Shown here piece by piece: positions 35,943 to 44,065 of a stretch of DNA of 64,000 bases (position 1 is its first letter; every line of letters starts with the position of its first letter). Location: assembly GCA_963759955.1 (NCBI GenBank), contig CAVXCA010000065.1:62001-126000 (forward strand), read 5' to 3'. Below the pieces are notes generated by a model. That model had not been told where the DNA came from. It ran no database searches and was given only the letters and a program-made list of their open reading frames with translations. Source of the DNA: Roseiarcus sp963759955 (GTDB taxonomy: Bacteria > Pseudomonadota > Alphaproteobacteria > Rhizobiales > Beijerinckiaceae). A program made the position numbers and the translations under genes.

Positions 35943-35964
35943 GGGACGGCCCAAGCGGCGTCCC
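35943..35964 (-). terminator. Probable terminator of the O-acylation operon
   Basis: Stem gggacg / cgtccc (35943-35948 and 35959-35964) lies 10 bp after the stop of the last minus-strand gene at 35975. On the transcribed strand it is followed by a pyrimidine-rich cgtttctctctt. Confidence 0.4.
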
Positions 35965-35974
35965 GCCCGCTCCT

Positions 35975-36241
35975 TTAGGTATCCGACTCCCCCACCGCCT
36001 GCGCGAACCATTTGTGCAGCTCCTGCCCCACGCCCTTCACGCCGACCGCGGCCGAAGCCGCGTCGATCCCCTGCGCGATCGCCAGCGGCGCCGTGAGCCA
36101 GCCGCTGGCGTTGCGTTCGTCGAGCCAATCGACGAGGCCGCCGGGAAAGCAAAAGACGACCAGCGCGAACACGAAATAGATGACCAGCGCCCAACTCCAC
36201 GGGCTGGTCGACGAGGCGGGTCTTGGCGGATGAGCGGTCAC
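35975..36241 (-). CDS. Small single-pass membrane protein
   Basis: An 88-residue protein with one clear hydrophobic helix (WALVIYFVFALVVFCFPGGLV) after a short proline-rich N terminus, and a C-terminal soluble part ending ELHKWFAQAVGESDT. The GTG at 36241 has GAGGAAAG 6-8 bp upstream and lies 11 bp after the MBOAT gene stop. I recognise no family. The position suggests an accessory subunit of the MBOAT/SGNH acylation machinery. Confidence 0.7.
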   Translation of the reverse strand: MTAHPPRPASSTSPWSWALVIYFVFALVVFCFPGGLVDWLDERNASGWLTAPLAIAQGIDAASAAVGVKGVGQELHKWFAQAVGESDT

Positions 36242-36252
36242 CAGCGCTTTCC

Positions 36253-37671
36253 TCAAAATTGGAAATAGATGAACGGCGCCGAAGCCGACGGCGCCATCAC
36301 GACGATGAAATAGAGCAGCGCAAAGCCGAACGCGACCTGGATCGCCGGGCCGCGATTGTCGAGCACGGCGCCGATCGCGACGCGCGTCCGCGACGGGACG
36401 ATTTGCGTCAGCGCGCCGCAGGCGATCAGCGGCAGAACGATCATCGGCATGGTGCTCGGCGCGCCGTTGTCGGTCCACACGCCCGCCAGGAATTGCAGCG
36501 CCGCGTCGAGCGAGGGCGAGCGGAAGAACAGCCAGGCGAAGCAGACGAAGTGAAACGTCAGCGCCCAATCGACGACGCGGGCGATCGGGCCGCCGCCGAA
36601 GCGCGCGAAGGCGGCGCTGCGCCGCCAGGCGTGGTCGGCGACGAGCGCGACGCCGTGCATCGCCCCCCAGATCAGGAACGTCCAGTTGGCGCCGTGCCAC
36701 AGGCCCCCGAGCAGCATGGTCACCATGAGATTGCGCGCGGTGGCGAGGGCGCCGTGGCGGTTGCCGCCGAGCGGTATGTAGAGATAGTCGCGCAGCCACC
36801 TCGACAGCGTCATGTGCCAACGGCGCCAGAAGTCGCCGATGCCGAGCGCGCGGTAGGGCTGATTGAAATTCTGCGGAAAGCGATAGCCGAGCAGCGCCGC
36901 CACGCCGATGGCGATGTCGGTGTAGGCGCTGAAATCGGCGTAGATCTGGATCGCATAGGCGTAAACCGCGACGATCAGATCGAAACGCGAGAACTGCGTG
37001 GGGTCGGTGAACACCGGATCGACGAAGCGAACGCTGATGTAATTGGCGATCACCATCTTCTTGAACAGGCCGCCGAGGATCAGCAGCATGTTCTCGCCGA
37101 ACGAGAAGTCGCCCGCTCTTCGCGGCGAAGCGAGCTGCGGCAGAAATTCGTGGGCGCGCACGATCGGCCCCGCGACCAAATGCGGGAAGAAGCTGATGTA
37201 GAGCACGATGTCGAGCGGCGAGCGCGAGGCCGGGAGGCGGCCGCGATAGACGTCGACGATGTAGGAAATCGCGTGAAAGGTCAGGAACGAGATCGCCACC
37301 GGCAGCGTGACGTTGACGAAGTCGATCGGCGGATTGAACCCCAGCATGTGCGCGAGGGTGAGGAACTGGGCGATGAAAAAATCGAGATACTTGAAATAGG
37401 CGAGAATGCTCAGATCGAGCGCGACGCCGACGCCGAGCGCGAGGCGGCGAAAGGGCCGATGCGCTTTGCCGTCGACGTAGAGACCGACAACGTAGGAAAT
37501 CGCGCCGCTCGCCAGCAGCAGCAGCAGGAACCGCCAGTTCCACGAGGCGTAGAAGGCTAGGCTCAGCGCCAGCAGCACGACCTTCTTGAGGGTGTTGCAG
37601 GAATTGAGGCTCCAGACCAGCGCCAGCGAAAACGCGAAAAACAGCCCGAAATCAATTGTTGGAAACAACAT
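36253..37671 (-). CDS. MBOAT family O-acyltransferase (AlgI/PatA-like)
   Basis: A 472-residue polytopic inner-membrane enzyme that moves acyl groups, normally acetyl, across the membrane for attachment to an extracytoplasmic glycan. MBOAT features are HLVAGPIVRAHEFLPQL, YADFSAYTDIAIGVAALLGY, FWRRWHMTLSRWLRDYLYIPLGGNR, and the catalytic histidine in MLLGGLWHGANWTFLIWGAMHG. The ATG overlaps the end of the upstream SGNH gene by 20 bp. The partner SGNH proteins encoded before it probably accept the acyl group. Confidence 0.94.
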   Translation of the reverse strand: MLFPTIDFGLFFAFSLALVWSLNSCNTLKKVVLLALSLAFYASWNWRFLLLLLASGAISYVVGLYVDGKAHRPFRRLALGVGVALDLSILAYFKYLDFFIAQFLTLAHMLGFNPPIDFVNVTLPVAISFLTFHAISYIVDVYRGRLPASRSPLDIVLYISFFPHLVAGPIVRAHEFLPQLASPRRAGDFSFGENMLLILGGLFKKMVIANYISVRFVDPVFTDPTQFSRFDLIVAVYAYAIQIYADFSAYTDIAIGVAALLGYRFPQNFNQPYRALGIGDFWRRWHMTLSRWLRDYLYIPLGGNRHGALATARNLMVTMLLGGLWHGANWTFLIWGAMHGVALVADHAWRRSAAFARFGGGPIARVVDWALTFHFVCFAWLFFRSPSLDAALQFLAGVWTDNGAPSTMPMIVLPLIACGALTQIVPSRTRVAIGAVLDNRGPAIQVAFGFALLYFIVVMAPSASAPFIYFQF

Positions 37672-39340
37672 GGGCGCCAGTCTGCCGGCCGTCGATCAGC
37701 GGGATGAGGAAATCGGCGAATCGGTCGGCGCTCTTTTTATAGCCTTCCAACGTCATGTGCACGTAGTCATGCGCCATCAGCGGCGGGTTGGCGGCGGCCC
37801 AAGCCTGTGCGCCGCAGGGGCCCGGCATGATGGACGACCAGTCCCAGAAATCCGCGCCGAGGCGTTCGGCGAGGTGGCGCTGCGCGTCGCGCACCTGGGC
37901 AAGCTTGGGCGGAGTCGGGAAACGGCATTGCACGCCTCCCTCTACGGCGACCGGCTGCGGCGGAGGCGCCGCGCAATCGTGACCGACCGCGGAATTGTGG
38001 CAGACGCCCGCGGGGCGCGCGCCGTCGGGCGGACCGATCATGATGATGCGCACCCCGGGCCGCAGCGCCTGGAGTCTTCTCACGATCTGCTCGTATTGTG
38101 CGGAATAGGCCGCGACGTCGAGCGCGTCGTTGAAGCCTTCGTTGGTGCCGAAAGCGAGCACGATGATGTCCGGCGCCAGACGCCGCAAATCGTCGGCCAG
38201 ATTCGTGCTGGCGAGTTTTTCCAGCACTTGGACGGTCGCGCCGGGAAAACCCAGGCTGATGTACGAGACACCGTCGCCGTCGCGAGCGACCTCGACGCCG
38301 GTCACGGTCACCGGCGCGTCGCTGAGCGAACGCACCGAAATGTCGTGGAAGCCTGTGGCGCCCGTCTGCGACTCCTGCAAGTCGAGCGTCGCACGCTCGT
38401 CGGCCGCGCCGTTGAGATCGATCTGCCCGCTGGGCTCGCCGTCGACTTGCACTTCGGCGCGACCGCCGCCCGGCTGCTTGAGAAAGGCGACTTCGAGCCG
38501 GTTGTAGGGAAGGCTGCCGCGCGCCCTCAGGGTGAGGGAGGCGCCGGCATGGCGCGCCACCGCGTTGAAACCCGAGAGGTAGAAGCGGCGCCTTTCGTCC
38601 GACTTTTGCAGCGCCTCGTAGCTCCAGCCGTCGGAAGCGTCGCTTTCGAACAGCGCCGAGCGCACGCCGATATTCGGCTTGCCGGGCACGATGTAGGCCT
38701 CCCCGCCCGACCCGAACACTTGCTGGAGGCGCTCGCGGACGCGTCCGGTGAAAAAGTCGGCCGCGGTATGGCTATCGCCGAGCTGCAGGATCGTCAGCCG
38801 ATGGGTCGAGGAAAACTCGGGCTCCAGTTCGCCGTAGGCGGAAAACTCGCCGCTGGGGCGATCGGCGACCGGCAAGGCGGCCTCCAGCGCGGAGAGCGCG
38901 CCCAGGCCGCGCGTGCGGCCCGTGGGCGTCGCGTCGGTCGCCGGCGCGGCGAGCATCGCGACGCGCAGCAATCCTTCGGCTGGATTCGGCGGAGCGCCGG
39001 CCGCAACCGCGGCTTGGACGGGCGGGCGGCGAACGCGCGGGCGCCAAACCGCCAGGCGGGGGTCGGCGAGGGAGGCGGACGACAGCTCGACTTTCGCTGG
39101 CAACGCGAGCCGGCTCGCCGCCTCGAGGGATCGCACGACGACGGCGTCGCTCGCCGGGCCGCCCGAGCCGACCTTCGCGGGCAACGCGAGCCGGCTCGCC
39201 GCCTCGAGGGATCGCTCGACAACGAGGTCGCTCGCCGGACCGCCCGAGCCGACCTTCGCGGTCAGGCTCGCGCCCGCCGCGCCGATCAGCAGGACCAAGG
39301 CCCATGCCAGCAGCGCCCCCGAATTTCGCAACCCCCTCAC
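37652..39340 (-). CDS. SGNH/GDSL-type acyltransferase or esterase with N-terminal anchor
   Basis: A 562-residue envelope protein. A signal anchor (LLAWALVLLIGAAGASL) is followed by a low-complexity region with a 27-residue repeat, then an SGNH domain: block I LTILQLGDSHTAADFF, the FGTNEGFN block, and the C-terminal LMAHDYVHMTLEGY with the catalytic D-x-x-H. The GTG at 39340 overlaps the upstream SGNH stop (GTGA) and has GGGAG before it; longer frames upstream run through that gene. Together with the MBOAT it resembles AlgI/AlgJ- or PatA/PatB-type O-acetylation pairs. Confidence 0.85.
   Translation of the reverse strand: MRGLRNSGALLAWALVLLIGAAGASLTAKVGSGGPASDLVVERSLEAASRLALPAKVGSGGPASDAVVVRSLEAASRLALPAKVELSSASLADPRLAVWRPRVRRPPVQAAVAAGAPPNPAEGLLRVAMLAAPATDATPTGRTRGLGALSALEAALPVADRPSGEFSAYGELEPEFSSTHRLTILQLGDSHTAADFFTGRVRERLQQVFGSGGEAYIVPGKPNIGVRSALFESDASDGWSYEALQKSDERRRFYLSGFNAVARHAGASLTLRARGSLPYNRLEVAFLKQPGGGRAEVQVDGEPSGQIDLNGAADERATLDLQESQTGATGFHDISVRSLSDAPVTVTGVEVARDGDGVSYISLGFPGATVQVLEKLASTNLADDLRRLAPDIIVLAFGTNEGFNDALDVAAYSAQYEQIVRRLQALRPGVRIIMIGPPDGARPAGVCHNSAVGHDCAAPPPQPVAVEGGVQCRFPTPPKLAQVRDAQRHLAERLGADFWDWSSIMPGPCGAQAWAAANPPLMAHDYVHMTLEGYKKSADRFADFLIPLIDGRQTGAHVVSNN
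39101..39262. repeat. 81-bp tandem repeat inside the SGNH gene
   Basis: The unit beginning caacgcgagccggctcgccg occurs at 39101 and 39182, an 81-bp period with few differences. It encodes KVGSGGPASD followed by RSLEAASRLALPA, repeated twice in the spacer between the membrane anchor and the SGNH domain. It is in frame and so changes only linker length. Confidence 0.8.
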
Positions 39341-40131
39341 CTCGCTCCCATTTGCTCGCACTCGCTGGCGACGTCGCGGCCGCGCTGCTTCAGGCTTTCC
39401 ATGATGACGGGAAAGAAAGTGTTCATCACCATGTCGTAACCGGCGGTCGTGAAGTGAATGCCGTCGGGAGCGCGCACTTGCACCATCGCGTTGTTGGCGT
39501 TGGGCAAAAATGGCTTGTATTCGTCGACTCCGGGATGCGATTCCCACGGCGGGACATAGACCGCGCGCGGCGAAGCGACATGGGCGACCGCGTCGGCGAA
39601 CAGGTGGTTCTTCTCTGTCGCGTCGGCGTTGGCGGCCGGGTCCATCATCACGGGAAGGCCCATCACCAGCATCGAAGAGCCGTGCGCGAGCGCGTTGTTG
39701 ATGACGTCTTCGACCAGCGCCTCGTAACGGCTGTCATAGTCGGGCCCCCCGAATTCGGTTCGCGTCTTCGAGGCGTCGACGATCGATTGGCGATCGTTGA
39801 TGCCGAACGAGCCGACGAACAGGTCGGCGCCGGAGTCGCTCGCCAGCGCCGCCACTTCGTCGACCCAGTTATATTGGTCCAGTCGCGTCAACCCCGTCCC
39901 ATTCTTGGCGTGACGAATCAATTTTATCTTTTCCGCCAGACATTTGTCTTTTCCGAGGCGGCGGAACATCGCCCCCCACAACCCATCCGCCATGGAATCG
40001 CCGACAAAAGCGATGTGGACCGGCGGCGGATCGCCCGGCGCCGCTGAAACTGGGACTGCGCTCGCGCCGTACGCAAGAAACAGGCCAAATGCTAAGCAGA
40101 CCGTCGAAGTAAAGACCCTCTTTTTCAACAT
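39337..40131 (-). CDS. Exported SGNH/GDSL hydrolase family protein
   Basis: A 264-residue periplasmic protein with a signal peptide (MLKKRVFTSTVCLAFGLFLAYGASA). SGNH landmarks are VHIAFVGDSMADGLW (nucleophile serine), SFGINDRQS (block III), and APDGIHFTTAGYDMV with the catalytic Asp and His. It resembles DUF459-type proteins. The stop overlaps the next SGNH gene start by 4 bp. Probably transfers or removes acyl groups on an envelope polymer together with the MBOAT. Confidence 0.85.
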   Translation of the reverse strand: MLKKRVFTSTVCLAFGLFLAYGASAVPVSAAPGDPPPVHIAFVGDSMADGLWGAMFRRLGKDKCLAEKIKLIRHAKNGTGLTRLDQYNWVDEVAALASDSGADLFVGSFGINDRQSIVDASKTRTEFGGPDYDSRYEALVEDVINNALAHGSSMLVMGLPVMMDPAANADATEKNHLFADAVAHVASPRAVYVPPWESHPGVDEYKPFLPNANNAMVQVRAPDGIHFTTAGYDMVMNTFFPVIMESLKQRGRDVASECEQMGAR

Positions 40132-40161
40132 GCCTCTTGCGCCCTCGGCTGACGATTGCCC

Positions 40162-40827
40162 TCAATTCGGCGCGGGCGGGGTCGGCTTGACCGCGTGCGG
40201 TTTCGCTTTGTGTCCATTCTTGCGATGCGGCTTCTTGCCGCTATGGACGACAGGCTTGTGTTCGCTCGCAGCGGCGACGACAACCGGGATGTCCGCGGCC
40301 GAGGCCGCTATCTGCCACATGCGGAAGTAGCCCGCCATAGTAAAGTGGACGCCGTCCCCCGCGTGAAGGGAGGGCTCGCAAAAGCTGGGATCCTGCAGGC
40401 TGACGTATGTCACCGAGGTGCCCGCGAGCTGCGCCGCGAGGATCTCGTCGAGCTTCTTCGAATAGGTCTCCCAAGGCTTGCGAACGCAGGGCGGGCCGAG
40501 CCAATAGAGCTTGACGCCTTGGGCTTCGGCCGCCGCAACGATCTCCTCGACGCGCTTATGAACGTCGAGGGCGCCGGCGCCGCCGACCGCGTCGTTGGTC
40601 CCCAGGCTCATGAACACCGTCGCGCCGCGGGGCATTTCGCGCAACTGCTGAAAAATGAACGGCGTGTAAATCGCGACGTTAAACCGGTTGGCGGGCGACG
40701 GGTAGTTTGTCGCCAAATGCACGCCCTCCCCGATGCTGTCGCCGATGATCCTGATGTCGTCGGCCAAGGCCGCCGAGGGCGCGGCGAGCGCCAGAAGGAA
40801 GAAAGCAGCAAAGCGTCGCAACGACAT
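40162..40827 (-). CDS. Exported SGNH hydrolase family protein
   Basis: A 221-residue protein with signal peptide MSLRRFAAFFLLALAAPSAALA, an SGNH block I IRIIGDSIGEGVHLA, FMSLGTNDAVGG, and the C-terminal HAGDGVHFTMAGYFRMW. A lysine/histidine/proline-rich tail (KKPHRKNGHKAKPHAVKP) may bind an acidic glycan. It lies 30 bp upstream of the next SGNH gene in the same operon. ATG 40827 with CAGGTGA upstream. Confidence 0.85.
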   Translation of the reverse strand: MSLRRFAAFFLLALAAPSAALADDIRIIGDSIGEGVHLATNYPSPANRFNVAIYTPFIFQQLREMPRGATVFMSLGTNDAVGGAGALDVHKRVEEIVAAAEAQGVKLYWLGPPCVRKPWETYSKKLDEILAAQLAGTSVTYVSLQDPSFCEPSLHAGDGVHFTMAGYFRMWQIAASAADIPVVVAAASEHKPVVHSGKKPHRKNGHKAKPHAVKPTPPAPN

Positions 40828-40930
40828 GAGATCACCTGAGAAAAAGCGGTTCTCGCAGGAGAACACGTTAGGGTTAATGGCCGATGAAATCCGTCTTTCG
40901 CGAAGGCGTAGGGACGCGGGTTCCCCCCGC

Positions 40931-41230
40931 TCATTCGCAGCGATAGCGCCAGCGCCCGTAGCGCCAGGGAAGCATCCAGAAGGCGCGCGGCGGCAGCTCC
41001 TTCGGCGGCGGGTCGTAGCCGGAAGCGCTCCAGGGATGGCAGCGGCAGATCCGCGCGGCGCCCATCCAGCCGCCCGCCCATAGGCCATGGCGCTGGATCG
41101 CCTCGTCCGTATAGGCCGAGCAGCTCGGCAGATAGCGGCAATGACGCCCGAGAATCGAGGAAAGCGTCAATTGATAGAAACGGATGAGCGCATGCGCGGC
41201 GCGGCGCGGCGCGAGCCGGATGGCGTTCAC
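40931..41230 (-). CDS. yidD: Membrane protein insertion efficiency factor YidD
   Basis: A 99-residue YidD protein thought to assist YidC-dependent insertion of inner-membrane proteins. The signature LIRFYQLTLSSILGRHCRYLPSCSAYTDEAIQRHG with its conserved cysteines and CRCHPWSASGYDP are clear. The GTG start overlaps the stop of the IscU-like gene by 4 bp. The C terminus is slightly extended and tryptophan/arginine-rich. Confidence 0.93.
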   Translation of the reverse strand: MNAIRLAPRRAAHALIRFYQLTLSSILGRHCRYLPSCSAYTDEAIQRHGLWAGGWMGAARICRCHPWSASGYDPPPKELPPRAFWMLPWRYGRWRYRCE

Positions 41231-41715
41231 GGCGTCGGCGCCGGGTCCGCCGCGCGCGGCTCGTCCGCGCGCGGATAGGCGGCGGACTGCTTGGCGGCGA
41301 TCTGGCCGAGCGCGTCGACCACGGCGTCGAACGTCAGCAAAGTCGAGGCGTGGCGCGGCTTGTAGGCGCGCACCGGCTCGAGAACGGCGAAATCGGCCCA
41401 CTTGCCCGAAGGTGGCGGTCCGTTCGCCTTGAGCATGAGCGTGACGGTCTCGCGCAAGGCGACGAGCTCCTCGGGCGTCGCGCCGATGACGTGGCGCGCC
41501 ATCAGCGAGGAGGACGCCTGCCCCAGCGCGCAGGCCTTGACGTCATGGGCGAAATCGCTGACGCGACCGTCGTGAAGGCACAGATCCACCGTGACCGTCG
41601 AGCCGCAAAGCCGCGAATGGGCCTTTGCGCTCGCGTCAGGCGCAGCGAGCCGGCCGAGCCGAGGAATGTCGGCCGCCAGTTCGAGAATGCGGGTGTTGTA
41701 AATTTCGTTCAGCAT
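41227..41715 (-). CDS. IscU/SufU-like iron-sulfur cluster scaffold protein
   Basis: A 162-residue protein of the NifU-N/IscU fold: MLNEIYNTRILELAADIPRLG, AHSRLCGSTVTVDL with the first conserved Cys, and DVKACALGQASSSLM with the second. The third cluster-ligating Cys of IscU/SufU is missing (PRHASTLL), so classical scaffold function is doubtful. A GTG two codons upstream (41721) is also possible. Overlaps yidD, and this pairing is frequent in alphaproteobacteria. Divergent from folE. Confidence 0.82.
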   Translation of the reverse strand: MLNEIYNTRILELAADIPRLGRLAAPDASAKAHSRLCGSTVTVDLCLHDGRVSDFAHDVKACALGQASSSLMARHVIGATPEELVALRETVTLMLKANGPPPSGKWADFAVLEPVRAYKPRHASTLLTFDAVVDALGQIAAKQSAAYPRADEPRAADPAPTP

Positions 41716-41750
41716 GATCACGATGCGCGCGGCTAGTCGAACCGCCCCGC

Positions 41751-41766
41751 CCTCCTATATAGGAGG
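41751..41766. promoter_or_regulatory. Perfect 16-bp palindrome between divergent genes
   Basis: cctcctatataggagg is perfectly self-complementary and lies between the divergent IscU-like and folE genes, 36 bp and 69 bp from their starts. Its centre contains TATA, so it may overlap a promoter -10 and act as an operator. Confidence 0.45.
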
Positions 41767-41834
41767 ACGGAACGGCAAAGAAGAGGGCGGGTTGGGGCAT
41801 GGCCTCGCTGTCGCCGAACAGCTGAGAGAGCGAC

Positions 41835-42452
41835 ATGGATGACATTATTACGCGCGAGGCTCGGCGTCACGACGTCGTCGTCAGGCCCAGTCGCGAGGAG
41901 GCCGAAGCGGCCGTTCGCACTCTAATCGCCTGGGCCGGCGACGATCCGGCTCGCGAGGGCCTCATCGACACGCCCAGGCGCGTCGTCAAGGCCTATGAAG
42001 AACTCTTCGCCGGCTACGGCGAAGACGCGAGCGAGGCGCTTTCGCGGGTCTTCGAGGAGGTCGAGGGCTACGAGGACATCGTGCTGATCCGCGATATCCC
42101 CTTCGTTTCGCATTGCGAGCACCATATGGCGCCGTTCTTCGGCAAGGCGCATATCGGCTATTATCCGCGCCACGGCGTGGTCGGCCTGTCGAAGCTCGCG
42201 CGCATCGTCGACACGTTCGGGCGCCGCCTGCAGACCCAGGAGGCGATGTCGGCGCAGATCGTCGAAGCGGTGGACGTCTCGCTCAATCCGCGCGGCGTCG
42301 CGGTGTTGCTCGAGGCCGAACATACCTGCATCTCGATGCGTGGGGTGAAGAAGCAAGGGGTCTCGACGGTGACGACGCAGTTCTCCGGCGTCTTCCGCAC
42401 CCAGCCGGACGAGCAGATCCGCTTCCTGACCTTGCTGCGCGGCGCGCGGTGA
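41835..42452 (+). CDS. folE: GTP cyclohydrolase I
   Basis: A 205-residue enzyme of the first step of tetrahydrofolate biosynthesis (GTP to dihydroneopterin triphosphate). Zinc and substrate motifs are intact: FVSHCEHHMAPFFGKAHIGYYP, LSKLARIVDTFGRRLQTQE, AEHTCISMRGVKKQGVSTVT. Start ATG 41835. It is followed after 4 bp by hisI. Provides folate that fhs further downstream would use. Confidence 0.97.
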   Translation: MDDIITREARRHDVVVRPSREEAEAAVRTLIAWAGDDPAREGLIDTPRRVVKAYEELFAGYGEDASEALSRVFEEVEGYEDIVLIRDIPFVSHCEHHMAPFFGKAHIGYYPRHGVVGLSKLARIVDTFGRRLQTQEAMSAQIVEAVDVSLNPRGVAVLLEAEHTCISMRGVKKQGVSTVTTQFSGVFRTQPDEQIRFLTLLRGAR

Positions 42453-42456
42453 CGCC

Positions 42457-42867
42457 ATGTCCCGCACGCCGACCGCCGACGCCGCGATCGACCGCGAGGA
42501 AGGCGCCGAATTCGAGCCGCGCTTCTCCGCCGATGGGCTGCTGACCTGCGTGACGGTCGACGCCCGAAGCGGCGAAGTGCTGATGGTTGCCCATATGAAC
42601 GCCGAGGCGCTCGACAAGACGCTGTCGAGCGGCGTCATGCACTATTGGTCGCGCTCGCGCCAAACCCTGTGGCGCAAGGGCGATACGTCCGGGCAGATCC
42701 AGCGCGTCGAGGAATTGCGCGTCGATTGCGATCAGGACGCCTTGCTGGCGCGCGTCACCGTTGGCGGCGACGGCGGCGCCTGCCACACTGGACGGCGCTC
42801 CTGCTTTTATCGGCGCATCGAGAAAACCGATGACGGCGTGCGCCTCGACCCGATCGCGAAAATGTGA
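42457..42867 (+). CDS. hisI: Phosphoribosyl-AMP cyclohydrolase
   Basis: A 136-residue single-function HisI that opens the adenine ring of phosphoribosyl-AMP in histidine biosynthesis. Motifs include LMVAHMNAEALDKTL, YWSRSRQTLWRKGDTSG, VDCDQDALLARV (metal-binding aspartates and the first zinc Cys) and CHTGRRSCFYR (two zinc cysteines). It starts 4 bp after folE and is probably co-transcribed with it. Confidence 0.97.
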   Translation: MSRTPTADAAIDREEGAEFEPRFSADGLLTCVTVDARSGEVLMVAHMNAEALDKTLSSGVMHYWSRSRQTLWRKGDTSGQIQRVEELRVDCDQDALLARVTVGGDGGACHTGRRSCFYRRIEKTDDGVRLDPIAKM

Positions 42868-42978
42868 AGCGAAAGTGTGTTAACAACGCGTTACGCATAG
42901 CAACAGGTGGGACGGGACGTTAACCGGTCGGCGACAGGCGCACGATATCGTTTTCGCTCGCCAGCGCACAGGGAGGAT

Positions 42979-42998
42979 ATCGGGAAACCGATTTTTTT
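42979..42998 (+). terminator. Short hairpin plus T-run after hisI, possible terminator or attenuator
   Basis: Arms atcgg / ccgat with a GAAA tetraloop are followed by seven T (42992-42998). The stem is only 5 bp, and the run ends directly at the GAGG ribosome site of the patatin gene, so it might also act as a leader attenuator. Confidence 0.35.
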
Positions 42999-43009
42999 GA
43001 GGCGTGGCC

Positions 43010-44005
43010 ATGGCTGGCGCTTTCTTTCGCAGAGCCGAACCGGAGTCGTCTTCGGGCGGTTCAGGGTTTTCGCGGCCGAAGGTCGGGGTCGCGCTCGGCG
43101 CCGGCGCGGCGCGCGGCTGGGCGCATATCGGCGCGCTGCAGGAATTGGTGGCGATCGGCGTCTCTCCCGACGTCATTGTGGGATCCTCGATCGGCGCGGT
43201 GGTGGGCGGCTGCTTTGCGGCCGGCCAGCTCGACACGCTGGAAAGCTTCGCCCGCTCTTTGACCAAGCGGCGCGTCTTCGGCCTTCTCGACGTTTCTTTC
43301 GCCGGCGGCGGGCTGATCGGCGGCGACCGGCTGCGTTTGCGGCTCGAACAGTCGATGGGCGACATGCGCATCGAGGATTTGCCGGTCCGTTATGCCGGCG
43401 TCGCCACCGAAATCGGTTCGGGCCATGAAATCTGGCTCAAGCGCGGCCCTCTGGTCGAAGCGATGCGCGCCTCTTACGCATTGCCCGGTGTGTTCGAACC
43501 CGTGCGCATCGCCGGCCGTTGGCTGTTCGACGGCGCCATCGTCAATCCCGTTCCCGTCAGCGTCGCGCGAGCGCTCGGCGCCGATCGCGTCATCGCGCTC
43601 AACATCGCCGTCGAAGGATCGGGCCGCGGGACGGCGATCCAGGACGCCCCCGAACCCGAGGAGACGCCGATCGAGCCGCCGAGCGCCGAAGACGCGCGTG
43701 TCGGCGTAATCAGCGGTCTGCGCCGCAGCGCGGGATTGCTGCGGCGCCAATGGACGAGCGACGGGTCGGGCGCTCCCGGGCTCGCCTCGGTGATGGTCAA
43801 CGCCTTCAACATCACCCAGGACCGCATCATGCGTTCGCGCCTTGCGGGCGACCCGCCCGACGTCCTGGTGAGCCTGAAAGTCGGCAAGATCGGCCTGTTC
43901 GAATTTCATCGCGCCGAGGAACTCATCGCGCTCGGCCGGGAAGCCGTGCGCAAAGCCCGCGACGAGATCGCCGAGCACGTCGAACTGGCGTCGCCCAAAG
44001 GCTGA
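43010..44005 (+). CDS. Patatin-like phospholipase family protein (RssA-like)
   Basis: A 331-residue serine esterase of the patatin fold. The oxyanion motif ALGAGAARGWAHIGAL, the nucleophile elbow VGSSIGAVVGG and the dyad aspartate in FDGAIVNPVPVS are present. Related RssA proteins are cytoplasmic and act on lipids, but the substrate here is unknown. ATG 43010 is 7 bp from GAGG; GTG 43004 is also in frame. Confidence 0.92.
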   Translation: MAGAFFRRAEPESSSGGSGFSRPKVGVALGAGAARGWAHIGALQELVAIGVSPDVIVGSSIGAVVGGCFAAGQLDTLESFARSLTKRRVFGLLDVSFAGGGLIGGDRLRLRLEQSMGDMRIEDLPVRYAGVATEIGSGHEIWLKRGPLVEAMRASYALPGVFEPVRIAGRWLFDGAIVNPVPVSVARALGADRVIALNIAVEGSGRGTAIQDAPEPEETPIEPPSAEDARVGVISGLRRSAGLLRRQWTSDGSGAPGLASVMVNAFNITQDRIMRSRLAGDPPDVLVSLKVGKIGLFEFHRAEELIALGREAVRKARDEIAEHVELASPKG

Positions 44006-44065
44006 CGCCGTCGCCCCGTTCCCGGCAGGGAACGAGGCGAGAGACTTTGGTCATGAAAAACGCAT

